From: an uncultured Pelagibacteraceae bacterium
GTDB lineage: Bacteria > Pseudomonadota > Alphaproteobacteria > Pelagibacterales > Pelagibacteraceae
Assembly (NCBI GenBank): GCA_902594865.1
Contig: CACJNV010000003.1
Span: 1-64,000, forward strand
DNA length: 64,000 nt
Direction: 5' to 3'
A model generated the notes under the pieces. It searched no databases. It was not told where the DNA came from and saw only the letters and a list, made by a program, of their open reading frames with translations. This document shows, in pieces, positions 1 through 8,031 of this stretch. The position numbers and the translations under genes were made by a program. Positions within the stretch are counted from its first letter, which is position 1. Each line of letters opens with the position of its first letter.

Positions 1-2
1 AA

Positions 3-374
3 AATTATAGTATTATTAATATAGGTTCTGATTTAAGTGTAATTGCTCCCAATCAAAACATTTACAAAGGTATATTTAAAAATTTTGAAAAACCTGCCTC
101 TTATTCAATAGTTAAACATGGTTTGCTTGGAATAACGAAATATTATTCATCTCTTTTAGCTGAACGTAGAATTAAAGTTAATATGATTTCTCCAGGACCA
201 ATTTTTAATAATCAAAACAAAAAATTTATAAATAGATTGAACAAAATAATTCCGATGTCCCGCATGGGAAAACCATCTGATATTTATCCAACATTAGATT
301 TACTTATTGATGAAAAAAATTCTTTTATGACTGGTCAAAATATTTTAATAGATGGTGGCAGAACTGTTATCTAG
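3..374 (+). CDS. SDR-family oxidoreductase, C-terminal part (gene continues left of the window)
   Basis: The frame is open from base 3, so the 5' end and the Rossmann nucleotide-binding part lie outside the window. The visible part has the SDR catalytic YxxxK, with Tyr at bases 102-104 and Lys at 114-116. It also has the 'SPGPI' stretch and the usual SDR ending (GQNILIDGG). SDRs of this kind (PtmA-like) often sit beside neuB/neuA genes in nonulosonic acid loci, and neuB follows here. I infer a sugar-related reductase or dehydrogenase; the substrate is unknown. Its end overlaps the convergent exonuclease gene by 8 bases. Confidence 0.8.
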   Translation, partial: NYSIINIGSDLSVIAPNQNIYKGIFKNFEKPASYSIVKHGLLGITKYYSSLLAERRIKVNMISPGPIFNNQNKKFINRLNKIIPMSRMGKPSDIYPTLDLLIDEKNSFMTGQNILIDGGRTVI

Positions 375-921
375 TATTAAAGTAATTATATCTACATAAA
401 AAATTGTAAATATTTATACAATCCTTTAAAGCATCATGTTTTTTTAATGATTTTAAGTTTATTTTTTCATTAAGTTCTCCTGAAACTATTTTTGCTTCCT
501 CTATTTTTAATTTTTTAGAAATAAATGGTCTTATATTAATAATTTTTTTAACATAGTTTTTTGGCATCAGATTATTCATAATATAATTTTTTTTTAATAT
601 TTGATTGTCTGGCCCGTTACATAAAATCATATCAACATCAGAAAAAAATATTTCCAATATATTGGATGCATCTTTAAAATTTATTCCAAAATTAATTATT
701 TTCCTTTGTGTTATGCCAGTTAATCTTTGTATGTAGTTTGATAATATTTTATTTCTAATTGGCTTTACTAAAATATTTTTTGACTTGAAGCCTTTTTCAT
801 TTGTCAAAAATTTGATTGTTCCAATCTGGATTATTTCTTGAAACTCCCATTCAAAGCAATAATTTCTCTCCAAGGAATTTTTCCATGATGTCCATTCTAA
901 ATCTATTATTGAAAATTTCAT
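367..921 (-). CDS. DEDDh 3'-5' exonuclease-like protein
   Basis: The 184-residue protein carries the DEDDh exonuclease signature: D7 and E9 in 'IDLEW', D105 in the middle motif, and H162/D167 in 'HDALKD'. It also has an 'LTGIT' stretch typical of ERI1/KapD/epsilon-like nucleases. By family it should remove nucleotides from 3' ends of RNA or DNA. It is an odd guest in a glycan locus: it lies between the sugar SDR and neuB and is transcribed divergently from neuB. No other nucleic-acid gene is nearby. The fold and catalytic residues look sound; the biological role is unknown. Confidence 0.75.
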   Translation of the reverse strand: MKFSIIDLEWTSWKNSLERNYCFEWEFQEIIQIGTIKFLTNEKGFKSKNILVKPIRNKILSNYIQRLTGITQRKIINFGINFKDASNILEIFFSDVDMILCNGPDNQILKKNYIMNNLMPKNYVKKIINIRPFISKKLKIEEAKIVSGELNEKINLKSLKKHDALKDCINIYNFLCRYNYFNTR

Positions 922-998
922 ATTAATAAAAAAAGTTTAAGTTTGACATAATCAACAAATTTATATTAAAAGTGTTTTAAAATATATAATTACAAAAT

Positions 999-1841
999 AT
1001 GAAACTACCTTTTTTTATTGCTGAAATAGGAATTAACCACAATGGTGACATAAAAATTGCCAAACAACTTATTGATCAAGCTAAAGAAGCTGGTTTCGAT
1101 GCTGTCAAATTTCAGAAAAGAGATATAAATCTAGTTTATAAAGAAGATTTTTTAAAACAAGAAAGAAATAGCCCGTGGGGAAAAACTCAAAGAGAGCAAA
1201 AACAGGGTTTGGAGTTTGGAAAAAAAGAATATGATGAAATAGATAATTATTGCAGCAGCAAAAAATTGATTTGGTTTGCATCCGCGTGGGATTTAAATAG
1301 TTTAAAGTTTTTAGAGCAGTATAGACTTAAATATAATAAAATTGCATCTGCTATGATAGTAGACTTAAATTTTCTTAAAGAGGTCGCTCTACAAAAAAAA
1401 AAAACATTTATATCAACAGGAATGTCTACGTTTAATGAAATTAAAGAAGCAGTAGAAATATTTAAAAAATATGAGTGCCCATTTGAACTTATGCACTGTG
1501 TTTCGACTTATCCAACAAAGCCTGAAGATTTAAATTTACTTACCATTAATGCTCTAAGAAGAGAATTTAATTGTGATGTTGGTTATAGCGGACATGAAAA
1601 TGGCATAGTTGTATCTGTTGCTGCATCTATGATGAATGTTACATCTATTGAGAGACACATTACTTTGGATAGAACAATGTATGGTAGCGATCAATCAGCA
1701 TCATTAGAGTTTAAAGGATTTAAAGAAATGATTTCAGGAATAAAAAAAGTTAAAGAAGCACTTGGAGAAGAAAAACTGGGCCATGTAAACGATGATGAAA
1801 AAGTAATTGCAAAAAAATTACGAGAGCACATTAATATTTAA
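999..1841 (+). CDS. neuB: N-acetylneuraminate/legionaminate synthase family protein, short form
   Basis: NeuB enzymes condense phosphoenolpyruvate with an N-acetylated hexose to make a nine-carbon nonulosonic acid. The NeuB TIM barrel is clear: 'EIGINHNG' at residues 9-16, 'VKFQ' at 36-39, 'HCVSTYP' and a 'GYSGHE' stretch near residue 197. At 280 residues it is shorter than the usual 340-350, because it ends where the C-terminal antifreeze-like SAF domain would begin. That domain normally contributes to the active site. The stop codon overlaps the neuA start by one base. A run of 12 A (1393-1404) lies inside the gene. Whether the product is sialic, legionaminic or pseudaminic acid cannot be told. 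Confidence 0.85.
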   Translation: MKLPFFIAEIGINHNGDIKIAKQLIDQAKEAGFDAVKFQKRDINLVYKEDFLKQERNSPWGKTQREQKQGLEFGKKEYDEIDNYCSSKKLIWFASAWDLNSLKFLEQYRLKYNKIASAMIVDLNFLKEVALQKKKTFISTGMSTFNEIKEAVEIFKKYECPFELMHCVSTYPTKPEDLNLLTINALRREFNCDVGYSGHENGIVVSVAASMMNVTSIERHITLDRTMYGSDQSASLEFKGFKEMISGIKKVKEALGEEKLGHVNDDEKVIAKKLREHINI

Positions 1842-2554
1842 TGAATATAATTGCAGTAATTCCCGCGAGAGAGGGATCAAAAAAAATAAAGAATAAAAAT
1901 ATTTTAAAAATAAACCAAAAACCCTTAATTTATTATTCAATCAAAGTCTCAAAAAAAATAACAAAAATTAGAGACACATATGTATCTACAGACTCAGAAA
2001 AAATTAAAAGAATATCTATTTCCTATGGTGCAAAGGTCCCTTTTTTAAGACCAAAAAAAATATCTAAAGATAAATCAACAGATTTAGAGTTTATGAAACA
2101 TTTTTGTATTTGGTATAAAAAAAAAAATAAAATTCCTATCGATTTGTTAATTCATTTAAGACCCACAACACCATTTAGAAATCCAAAAACTATAAATAAA
2201 GCGATTAATTTGATGATAAAAAATAAGAATTATAGTTCCCTTAGATCTTTTATAGTTTCAGATTTTTCAGGTTACAAATTATGGTTAAAAAAAAATAAAC
2301 AAGCTAACATTTTAGTTAAAACAAAAAAAAATTATCATTCAATTGGAAGACAATTTATACCAAAAACTTATTCTCATATAGGTTATGTAGATATATTAAG
2401 ACCAAAATTAACCATAGAAAAAAATACAATTATAGGTAAAAAAGTTTTGTTTTTTGAAATTAATAAAAACAAAGAGTACAATATAGATATAGATACCGAG
2501 GAAGATTTAAAAAAAACAAATGAATGGGTTAAAAAATACAGTTACAAAATTTAG
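1841..2554 (+). CDS. neuA: CMP-nonulosonate cytidylyltransferase (acylneuraminate cytidylyltransferase)
   Basis: It activates a nonulosonic acid with CTP to the CMP-sugar used by transferases. The N-terminus has the family's nucleotide-binding pattern 'IPAREGSKKIKNKN' (residues 7-20), followed by 'YVSTDSEKI' and 'HLRPTTPFR'. The 237-residue length is normal for the catalytic domain alone. It is translationally coupled to neuB (TAATG overlap), so the pair most likely acts in sequence. An 11-A tract occupies 2117-2127. The specific sugar is inferred only from the neighbour. Confidence 0.88.
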   Translation: MNIIAVIPAREGSKKIKNKNILKINQKPLIYYSIKVSKKITKIRDTYVSTDSEKIKRISISYGAKVPFLRPKKISKDKSTDLEFMKHFCIWYKKKNKIPIDLLIHLRPTTPFRNPKTINKAINLMIKNKNYSSLRSFIVSDFSGYKLWLKKNKQANILVKTKKNYHSIGRQFIPKTYSHIGYVDILRPKLTIEKNTIIGKKVLFFEINKNKEYNIDIDTEEDLKKTNEWVKKYSYKI

Positions 2555-3425
2555 TTTTTTTGAAACCTTAAAGCAATTAATTTCACATTATAAAAAATTT
2601 TTAATATTTCATTATATTTTAATATTTAAGTCTAGAAAAAATTTTAAACTCAATAACTTTGAAACAAAGAATATAATTAATGAGATAAATAAAAATAGTT
2701 TTATAAAGTTAAAGGATTTTTTTGATCAAAATAGTTTAATAAAAATAAAAAAAAAATTTGACGAACAAATAAATAATTTAACTAATTTATATTTCATCGA
2801 AAATACTAATAATAAAAATTTTCAGATAAAAAATTTATCTAGTATAACACAAGATGTCACTCTAAAAGAGCCTTTAATAAATTTACCAGAGTTAATTAGT
2901 TTAATTAAAGATTTAAGAATAAAGGCCATTGCTGATAGTTATTTTAAAACCGAGTCTTTTTTGACAGGAATAAATTTAAGAAAAAGTTTTGTTAATAATT
3001 TAAATTTAAGTGGCACCCAAAAGTTTCATGTTGATAGAAATAGTTTTAAAGTCCTAAAGGTTTTTATTTATTTAAATAATGTTTCAGTTGATGATGGACC
3101 TACAGTTATTGTCAAAGGTACAAATAAAATTAAACATAATTTTTGGTATCACAAACACAGATATTCAGATGAAGAAATATATAATATCTACGGAAAAAAA
3201 AATATTGTAGAGTTAACAGCAAATTTGGGAGACATCTATATAGCTGATACTACGTGTTATCATAAAGGAAAAAAACCAATAAATAATGATAGGTATTTGC
3301 TTACTTTAAGTTTTGGTATTTTGAAGGATAAAAATCAGCAGTGTTTTAAAATTGATTCTAAAGTATTTAATGAGCTAGATTTTATTCAAAAAAAAAATAT
3401 TTTAAGGATTGTAAATATTATCTAG
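2520..3425 (+). CDS. PhyH-like 2OG-Fe(II) dioxygenase
   Basis: The 301-residue protein resembles phytanoyl-CoA dioxygenase-family enzymes. It has an HxD pair in 'FHVDRN' (about H170 and D172), a distal His at about 248 ('CYHKGKKP') and an Arg about ten residues later that could bind 2-oxoglutarate. Such enzymes hydroxylate small substrates using Fe(II), O2 and 2-oxoglutarate. The chosen ATG overlaps neuA by 35 bases, and no later ATG precedes the fold. Position after neuA suggests modification of the nonulosonic acid or a linked residue, which is inference. It converges on the next minus-strand gene with an 8-base overlap. Confidence 0.7.
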   Translation: MNGLKNTVTKFSFFETLKQLISHYKKFLIFHYILIFKSRKNFKLNNFETKNIINEINKNSFIKLKDFFDQNSLIKIKKKFDEQINNLTNLYFIENTNNKNFQIKNLSSITQDVTLKEPLINLPELISLIKDLRIKAIADSYFKTESFLTGINLRKSFVNNLNLSGTQKFHVDRNSFKVLKVFIYLNNVSVDDGPTVIVKGTNKIKHNFWYHKHRYSDEEIYNIYGKKNIVELTANLGDIYIADTTCYHKGKKPINNDRYLLTLSFGILKDKNQQCFKIDSKVFNELDFIQKKNILRIVNII

Positions 3426-4965
3426 TTAATTGTTTAAGTCTGTAATAATAATTTTTTAATTTAAAGTTAAATAATTTTTTATTTGAAAAAAAATATTTAA
3501 TTAAAGTATTAATTCTTTCATAGACTAATAATACATTGTAAAAAAGACTAACTATATTATAAATTTTTAAGTTATTTTTTTTCCCATGCCAATTAAATTC
3601 TGCATGTATAAAGTCTTCCTTATTTAAATACTTTAACTTAATTCCTTGTTGCAACATTGCACTAGTCGCAATAAGACAACGGGTATATTTCGTATTGTTA
3701 AATTTGTTATTCTTAATTAGCTTGTCTATTATATTAACATTTTGATTATGATTTTTAGGCTGAAAATCAATTTTAAATTTCATATAGGGAGAAGGTCCAA
3801 GGTTAATAACATTTTTTTTTAAATAAACTGCCTCTATTCCAATTGTTGAACCAAAGCACAAAATAATGTCACTATTTTTAATCAAACTATAGCTACTTAT
3901 CTCTGACATAGGGTCGATATAAAAACATCTTTTATGAAATTTTGAAATTTTTTTGTATTTTTCATTTTCATAATTATCAAAAATAGTATTTGGATGTGCT
4001 CTAATAAAAAAATTAATTTTTTTATTATTCCTGTATACATTTAAAATTTTTTTTATGGCCTCATATTGACTTTTATAAATGTATCTCTGCTTATTATCAG
4101 TTAAAAAATTTGTCTCTAAATCTGATGAAGTGAATATAGATATAATAGTTTTATTATCTTTTATTTTGTTTGGTAAGCTATTGTCTTTTTGAATTGCATT
4201 GTATATAGCAAAAGGACCTATACCTTGTTTATTAAATCTTCTCTTAAAAAATTTTTTTGCTTCTTTAAGATTTATATTATTTACTCGTGATATTTTATAA
4301 ATTTCATTAGCTCTTAAATGTATATTTTGCGTAAAATCTAATTTCCTTATTAAGTATCTTTTATGAGAAAAATAATGATAGTCATAACAGTAAAGATTAA
4401 GCCTCTTTTGTTGACCCAATCTCAACAAAGGCCTATAATTGTAAATCCTACCGTTAAATATTAAATATTTATTATATTTATTTTTTAACAATAAATATTT
4501 AAAAAAATAATATGAAGATAAACTTTGAATAAAAAGTTCCTTAATTAAATTGTTATTTTTTTTTGTATCAAAATTTTCTGTCTTATAAATAGTAGCTAGC
4601 GAGCTAGCAATAGATTGCCCAAAATCTATTTTGTTAAACTTAATTTTCTTAAGATCATGAAATTTTCTTACTTTTTCAATTTTTTTTAAACTTTTAACTA
4701 ACTTATAATCTATATTTTCATCAATAGTTTTGATCTTATTATGATATTTATTTAATATATTAATTCCTTTCTTTAATCTTAGCTTGCAAAATGAGCATTT
4801 AATTTTGGACATTTTTTCATTAGCTACACAAAAATTTTTTTTTGCATTACAAGTAATTATTGTTACCTCTTTTTTTTGGATTAATTCTTTTTTTAATATT
4901 TCAATCTCTATGTCAAATATTGGCCATAATGGAGGAGAAATTTTAATTAAAACTTTTTTTGACAT
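3418..4965 (-). CDS. Capsule-synthesis-like glycosyltransferase with an N-terminal cysteine cluster
   Basis: The 515-residue protein is not firmly recognised. Its C-terminal half looks like a GT-B enzyme of the capsule-synthesis or CDP-glycerol-transferase kind, with 'IRAHPNT' followed by 'SYSLIKNSDIILCFGSTIGIE'. The N-terminal region has four cysteines at 39, 46, 57 and 60, the last two as CxxC, which could bind zinc. There is no signal peptide or clear membrane span. It lies 8 bases downstream of gmhA on the same strand, so the two probably share a transcript. I infer a cytoplasmic sugar or sugar-phosphate transferase. Confidence 0.55.
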   Translation of the reverse strand: MSKKVLIKISPPLWPIFDIEIEILKKELIQKKEVTIITCNAKKNFCVANEKMSKIKCSFCKLRLKKGINILNKYHNKIKTIDENIDYKLVKSLKKIEKVRKFHDLKKIKFNKIDFGQSIASSLATIYKTENFDTKKNNNLIKELFIQSLSSYYFFKYLLLKNKYNKYLIFNGRIYNYRPLLRLGQQKRLNLYCYDYHYFSHKRYLIRKLDFTQNIHLRANEIYKISRVNNINLKEAKKFFKRRFNKQGIGPFAIYNAIQKDNSLPNKIKDNKTIISIFTSSDLETNFLTDNKQRYIYKSQYEAIKKILNVYRNNKKINFFIRAHPNTIFDNYENEKYKKISKFHKRCFYIDPMSEISSYSLIKNSDIILCFGSTIGIEAVYLKKNVINLGPSPYMKFKIDFQPKNHNQNVNIIDKLIKNNKFNNTKYTRCLIATSAMLQQGIKLKYLNKEDFIHAEFNWHGKKNNLKIYNIVSLFYNVLLVYERINTLIKYFFSNKKLFNFKLKNYYYRLKQLTR

Positions 4966-4973
4966 TAAAGTAT

Positions 4974-5540
4974 TTACTCAGTGAGTTTTTTTTCAACTTC
5001 TTGAAAAATATAATGTCCTAGAAAAATATGACATTCTTGTACTCTAGCAGTATCTCTACTTTTTATAATTAAACTTATATCACAATGTTTTTTTATTTTA
5101 CCCCCTTCATTACCTAAAAAACCAATTGTGAATATTTTATTTTTATTTGCATATTTGAAAGCTTTAATTACATTTTTTGAATTTCCTGAGGTGGTGATGC
5201 CAATTATTACATCCTTTTTATTTCCCAAAGCTTCTAAGTTTCTTGAAAAAATATCTTCAAAATTATAATCATTTGAACATGCAGTAATTGTCGATGTGTC
5301 CAAAGCAAGAGATATAGCTGGTATTGGCCTACGATTATTGTTTGGTTTTAATCTAACTAGAAATTCTGCTGCAAGATGTTGAGCATCAGCCGCTGATCCT
5401 CCATTACCACACAGAAAAACTTTTCCACCTGATTTTATTCTTTCTACAATTATTGTTATTGAAGCATTTATCTTCTTTTCCAAACCTAAAATTGATTTGT
5501 GCAATTTGATAGATTTGATTATTTCATTTTGCAAAGCCAT
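4974..5540 (-). CDS. gmhA: Sedoheptulose-7-phosphate isomerase
   Basis: GmhA converts sedoheptulose 7-phosphate to heptose 7-phosphate, the first step towards ADP- or GDP-heptose. The SIS fold is clear, with 'CGNGGSAADAQHLAAEF' and 'TSGNSKN'. The residues expected for catalysis are present: E59, and Q168 and H176 in the C-terminal helix, equivalent to Glu65 and His180 of the E. coli enzyme as I recall it. Length (188) is normal. No classical hldE or gmhB lies beside it; related functions appear 25 kb away at 29.9-32.3 kb. Confidence 0.88.
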   Translation of the reverse strand: MALQNEIIKSIKLHKSILGLEKKINASITIIVERIKSGGKVFLCGNGGSAADAQHLAAEFLVRLKPNNNRRPIPAISLALDTSTITACSNDYNFEDIFSRNLEALGNKKDVIIGITTSGNSKNVIKAFKYANKNKIFTIGFLGNEGGKIKKHCDISLIIKSRDTARVQECHIFLGHYIFQEVEKKLTE

Positions 5541-5608
5541 TAAAATATTATTTTATACAATATATTTAAATTATATATTAATTTAATTTTTTCTGTTAAT
5601 AAAATTAT

Positions 5609-6649
5609 ATGAAAAAAATTTTAATTTTGGGACATACTGGATACATTGGTCCTGTTGTTATTAATCATTTAAAAAATAAGTATTATATTTGTGGAGTTGA
5701 TACAAATTGGTTTAAAGCAAGAATAAATAAAAAAAATTATAGAGAAAAATACGTATCAAATAAAAATATTATTAAGGATATAAGAAATTTTAAATTAAAT
5801 GAGTTAAACTTTATACCTGATGCTATTATTTATCTCGCAGCTATTTCAAATGATCCTATGGGTCATGAATTTAAAAAAGTTACAAAGGAAATAAATTCAA
5901 ATTGCTGTGTAAAAATTGCTAAAGAGGCTAAGAAATTAGGTGTAAAGAAATTTATATTTGCTTCGAGCTGCAGTATTTATGGAGCCGCAGGAAATACAAA
6001 AAAAAAGGAATCAGACAAAATTCAACCTTTGACGGATTATGCAAAATCAAAAGTAATTTCTGAAAAAAAATTAGAAAAATTATCAAGCAAAAATTTTAAA
6101 ATAATTTCTTTAAGATTTGCAACCGCAGCTGGATACAGTCCAAAATTGAGACTTGATTTGGTATTTAATGATTTTGTAGTAAATTGTATTACAAAAAAGG
6201 AAATCCTCATATTGAGTAATGGAGAACCATGGAGACCATTAATTCATGTAAAAGACATGGCACTTTCAATTGAGTGGGCTATTGAATATACGACAAAGAA
6301 AAATTTTTTAGCTATTAACATTGGCTCAGATAAATGGACTTTTAGAATTAGAGATCTAGCATCAAAAATTGCAAAGAGTTTAGGAAAAGCTAAGGTTAAA
6401 CTTAATAAAAATAATCAACCTGATAAAAGGAGTTATACTGTTGATTTTTCTTTATTTAAAAAAATTGCAAAAAACTTCCAACCAAGGGAGAATGTAAAAG
6501 ATGCAGCAAAAGTTCTTGCAAAAAATATTTTAGAAAGTAATTATGACTTTAAAAATTTTAGAAATTCAACAAAATTTATAAGACTTAAAACATTAAAAAA
6601 CTTACAGGAAAAAAAACTTATTAACAAACAACTATTTTGGATTAAATAA
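5609..6649 (+). CDS. NAD-dependent nucleotide-sugar epimerase/dehydratase
   Basis: This extended SDR of 346 residues has the N-terminal 'GHTGYIG' NAD-binding loop, 'SSCSIYG' and a catalytic YAKSK. It resembles UDP-glucose 4-epimerase and CDP/dTDP-sugar modifying enzymes, but I cannot assign the sugar. It begins a tight plus-strand run: the RmlC-like gene starts one base after its stop, then a third sugar enzyme, then the ABC flippase. The order suggests that the operon makes a deoxy or epimerised sugar for the glycan exported by that transporter. Confidence 0.8.
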   Translation: MKKILILGHTGYIGPVVINHLKNKYYICGVDTNWFKARINKKNYREKYVSNKNIIKDIRNFKLNELNFIPDAIIYLAAISNDPMGHEFKKVTKEINSNCCVKIAKEAKKLGVKKFIFASSCSIYGAAGNTKKKESDKIQPLTDYAKSKVISEKKLEKLSSKNFKIISLRFATAAGYSPKLRLDLVFNDFVVNCITKKEILILSNGEPWRPLIHVKDMALSIEWAIEYTTKKNFLAINIGSDKWTFRIRDLASKIAKSLGKAKVKLNKNNQPDKRSYTVDFSLFKKIAKNFQPRENVKDAAKVLAKNILESNYDFKNFRNSTKFIRLKTLKNLQEKKLINKQLFWIK

Positions 6650-7102
6650 ATGATTGAAGGGCTAATAATTACACCGTTAAGACGAATTCCAGATGAAAGA
6701 GGTTCTATCATGCATATGCTTAGATCAGACTCACCTCATTTTATAAAATTTGGCGAAATTTATTTTTCTACTGCTTACCCAGGAGTAATAAAAGGTTGGC
6801 ATGAGCATACAAAACAAATTCAAAATTATTCCGTTATAAGTGGAATGATTAAATTGGTACTTTATGATAATAGAAACGAGTCTAGTACTTATAAAAAAAT
6901 TCAAGAAATATTTATGGGTGATGATAATTATTGCTTGGTTACTATTCCAACGGGTATTATCATGGGATATAAGTGTATTGGAGAAAAAAAGTGCATATTA
7001 GCAAACTGTTCTACATTACCACATGATCCAACAGAAATGAAAAGTTATGATCCTCTAAATTTTAAAGATATTGATTATGATTGGTCTTTAAAAATGAAAT
7101 GA
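6650..7102 (+). CDS. RmlC-like sugar 3,5-epimerase (cupin)
   Basis: The 150-residue protein matches dTDP-4-dehydrorhamnose 3,5-epimerase-like proteins. It starts with 'IITPLRRIPDERGSIMHML' and has the active-site His region 'GWHEHTKQ' and the later 'IPTGIIMGYKC'. It is shorter than RmlC (about 180). No RmlA or RmlB is in the window, so it probably acts on a 4-keto sugar other than dTDP-rhamnose precursors, perhaps made by a flanking SDR. It abuts the gene before it and overlaps the following start (ATGA). Confidence 0.78.
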   Translation: MIEGLIITPLRRIPDERGSIMHMLRSDSPHFIKFGEIYFSTAYPGVIKGWHEHTKQIQNYSVISGMIKLVLYDNRNESSTYKKIQEIFMGDDNYCLVTIPTGIIMGYKCIGEKKCILANCSTLPHDPTEMKSYDPLNFKDIDYDWSLKMK

Positions 7103-8031
7103 AGAAGTTATGTATTATAGGAGCCTCTGGATACATCGGAAGCACAATTTCTACAAAGTTAAATAATAAATTTAAAATAATTAATTGTTCTAGAAAAAAA
7201 ATTAAAAAATTAAATAATAGTGTACATATAAAAGGTGATCTAAAATCTGAATTAGTAATAAAAAAAATAGTAAAATTTGATCCAAATTATCTTATTTGCT
7301 GTGCAACTTTTAATCATTTTGACTCAGAAAAAAATTTAATCTCTACATTAGATAATAACAATAAATCTTTGGCGAACATAATATTAAAATTAAAAAATTT
7401 AAAAAAAATTATTTATTTTTCGTCATTCCAAGTTTATGGAAATTACCTTAAACATAAATTTATTGATGAAAATACTGCTAGAAATCCAAAAAATAATTAT
7501 AGTTTTTCTCATTTATTAAATGAAGAACTGTTAAGTTATTTGAGTAAAAAAGAAAATTTATCTGTAGACGTAATAAGACTAACAAATGCGTATGGTTTCC
7601 CTTATAATAAGAAATCTAATTGTTGGTGGCTTGTTATAAATGATTTATGTAAAAAATATGTTAAAACAAATAAGATCGTTATAAACTCAGATGGATCTGC
7701 GTTTAGGAATTTTATTCATATTGATGATGTATCAAGATTTGTAAATATTTTATTAAAACGAAATTCTAAAGGTTTTAATTTATATAATTTATCTTCAAAT
7801 GATACTGTTTCAATTATCAATTTAGCTAAATTAATTTCTAATAATATAAAAGATAAACCAAGAATTTTTGTAAATAAAAATAAGAAAATAGATATTTCTA
7901 AAATTAAAATAAAAAAATCCAATTTAAAAATATCAAAAGATAAAATAAAGGAACTAAATTTCTTTCCAAAGATTAAATTAAACGATGGAATTAAAAAATT
8001 AATTAATCAATTAAAAAATGAAAGAAAATAG
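7099..8031 (+). CDS. NAD(P)-dependent sugar reductase/epimerase of the extended SDR family
   Basis: The Rossmann 'IIGASGYIG' loop is near the N-terminus, followed by 'YFSSFQVYG' and a YSFSH where the family normally has YxxxK. The catalytic Lys is therefore His, which is unusual and may mean altered or lost activity. I start it at the ATG at 7099, which overlaps the upstream TGA as ATGA, instead of the earlier TTG at 7081. It follows an RmlC-like epimerase, an order typical of RmlC-RmlD-like pairs. The product is probably a sugar C4 reductase, but this is inference. Confidence 0.7.
   Translation: MKKLCIIGASGYIGSTISTKLNNKFKIINCSRKKIKKLNNSVHIKGDLKSELVIKKIVKFDPNYLICCATFNHFDSEKNLISTLDNNNKSLANIILKLKNLKKIIYFSSFQVYGNYLKHKFIDENTARNPKNNYSFSHLLNEELLSYLSKKENLSVDVIRLTNAYGFPYNKKSNCWWLVINDLCKKYVKTNKIVINSDGSAFRNFIHIDDVSRFVNILLKRNSKGFNLYNLSSNDTVSIINLAKLISNNIKDKPRIFVNKNKKIDISKIKIKKSNLKISKDKIKELNFFPKIKLNDGIKKLINQLKNERK

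Noticed and set aside
943..990. A perfect TTGACA at 943-948 and a TATAAT at 985-990 ahead of neuB
   Set aside because: The two boxes are 36 bases apart, and the nearest -10-like element at 962 has only a 13-base spacer. In such AT-rich DNA, TATAAT-like strings are frequent, so I do not call a promoter.
7081..7098. TTG start for the SDR gene at 7081
   Set aside because: The ATG at 7099 overlaps the upstream stop as ATGA, matching the coupling seen throughout the window, and begins right at the Rossmann fold.
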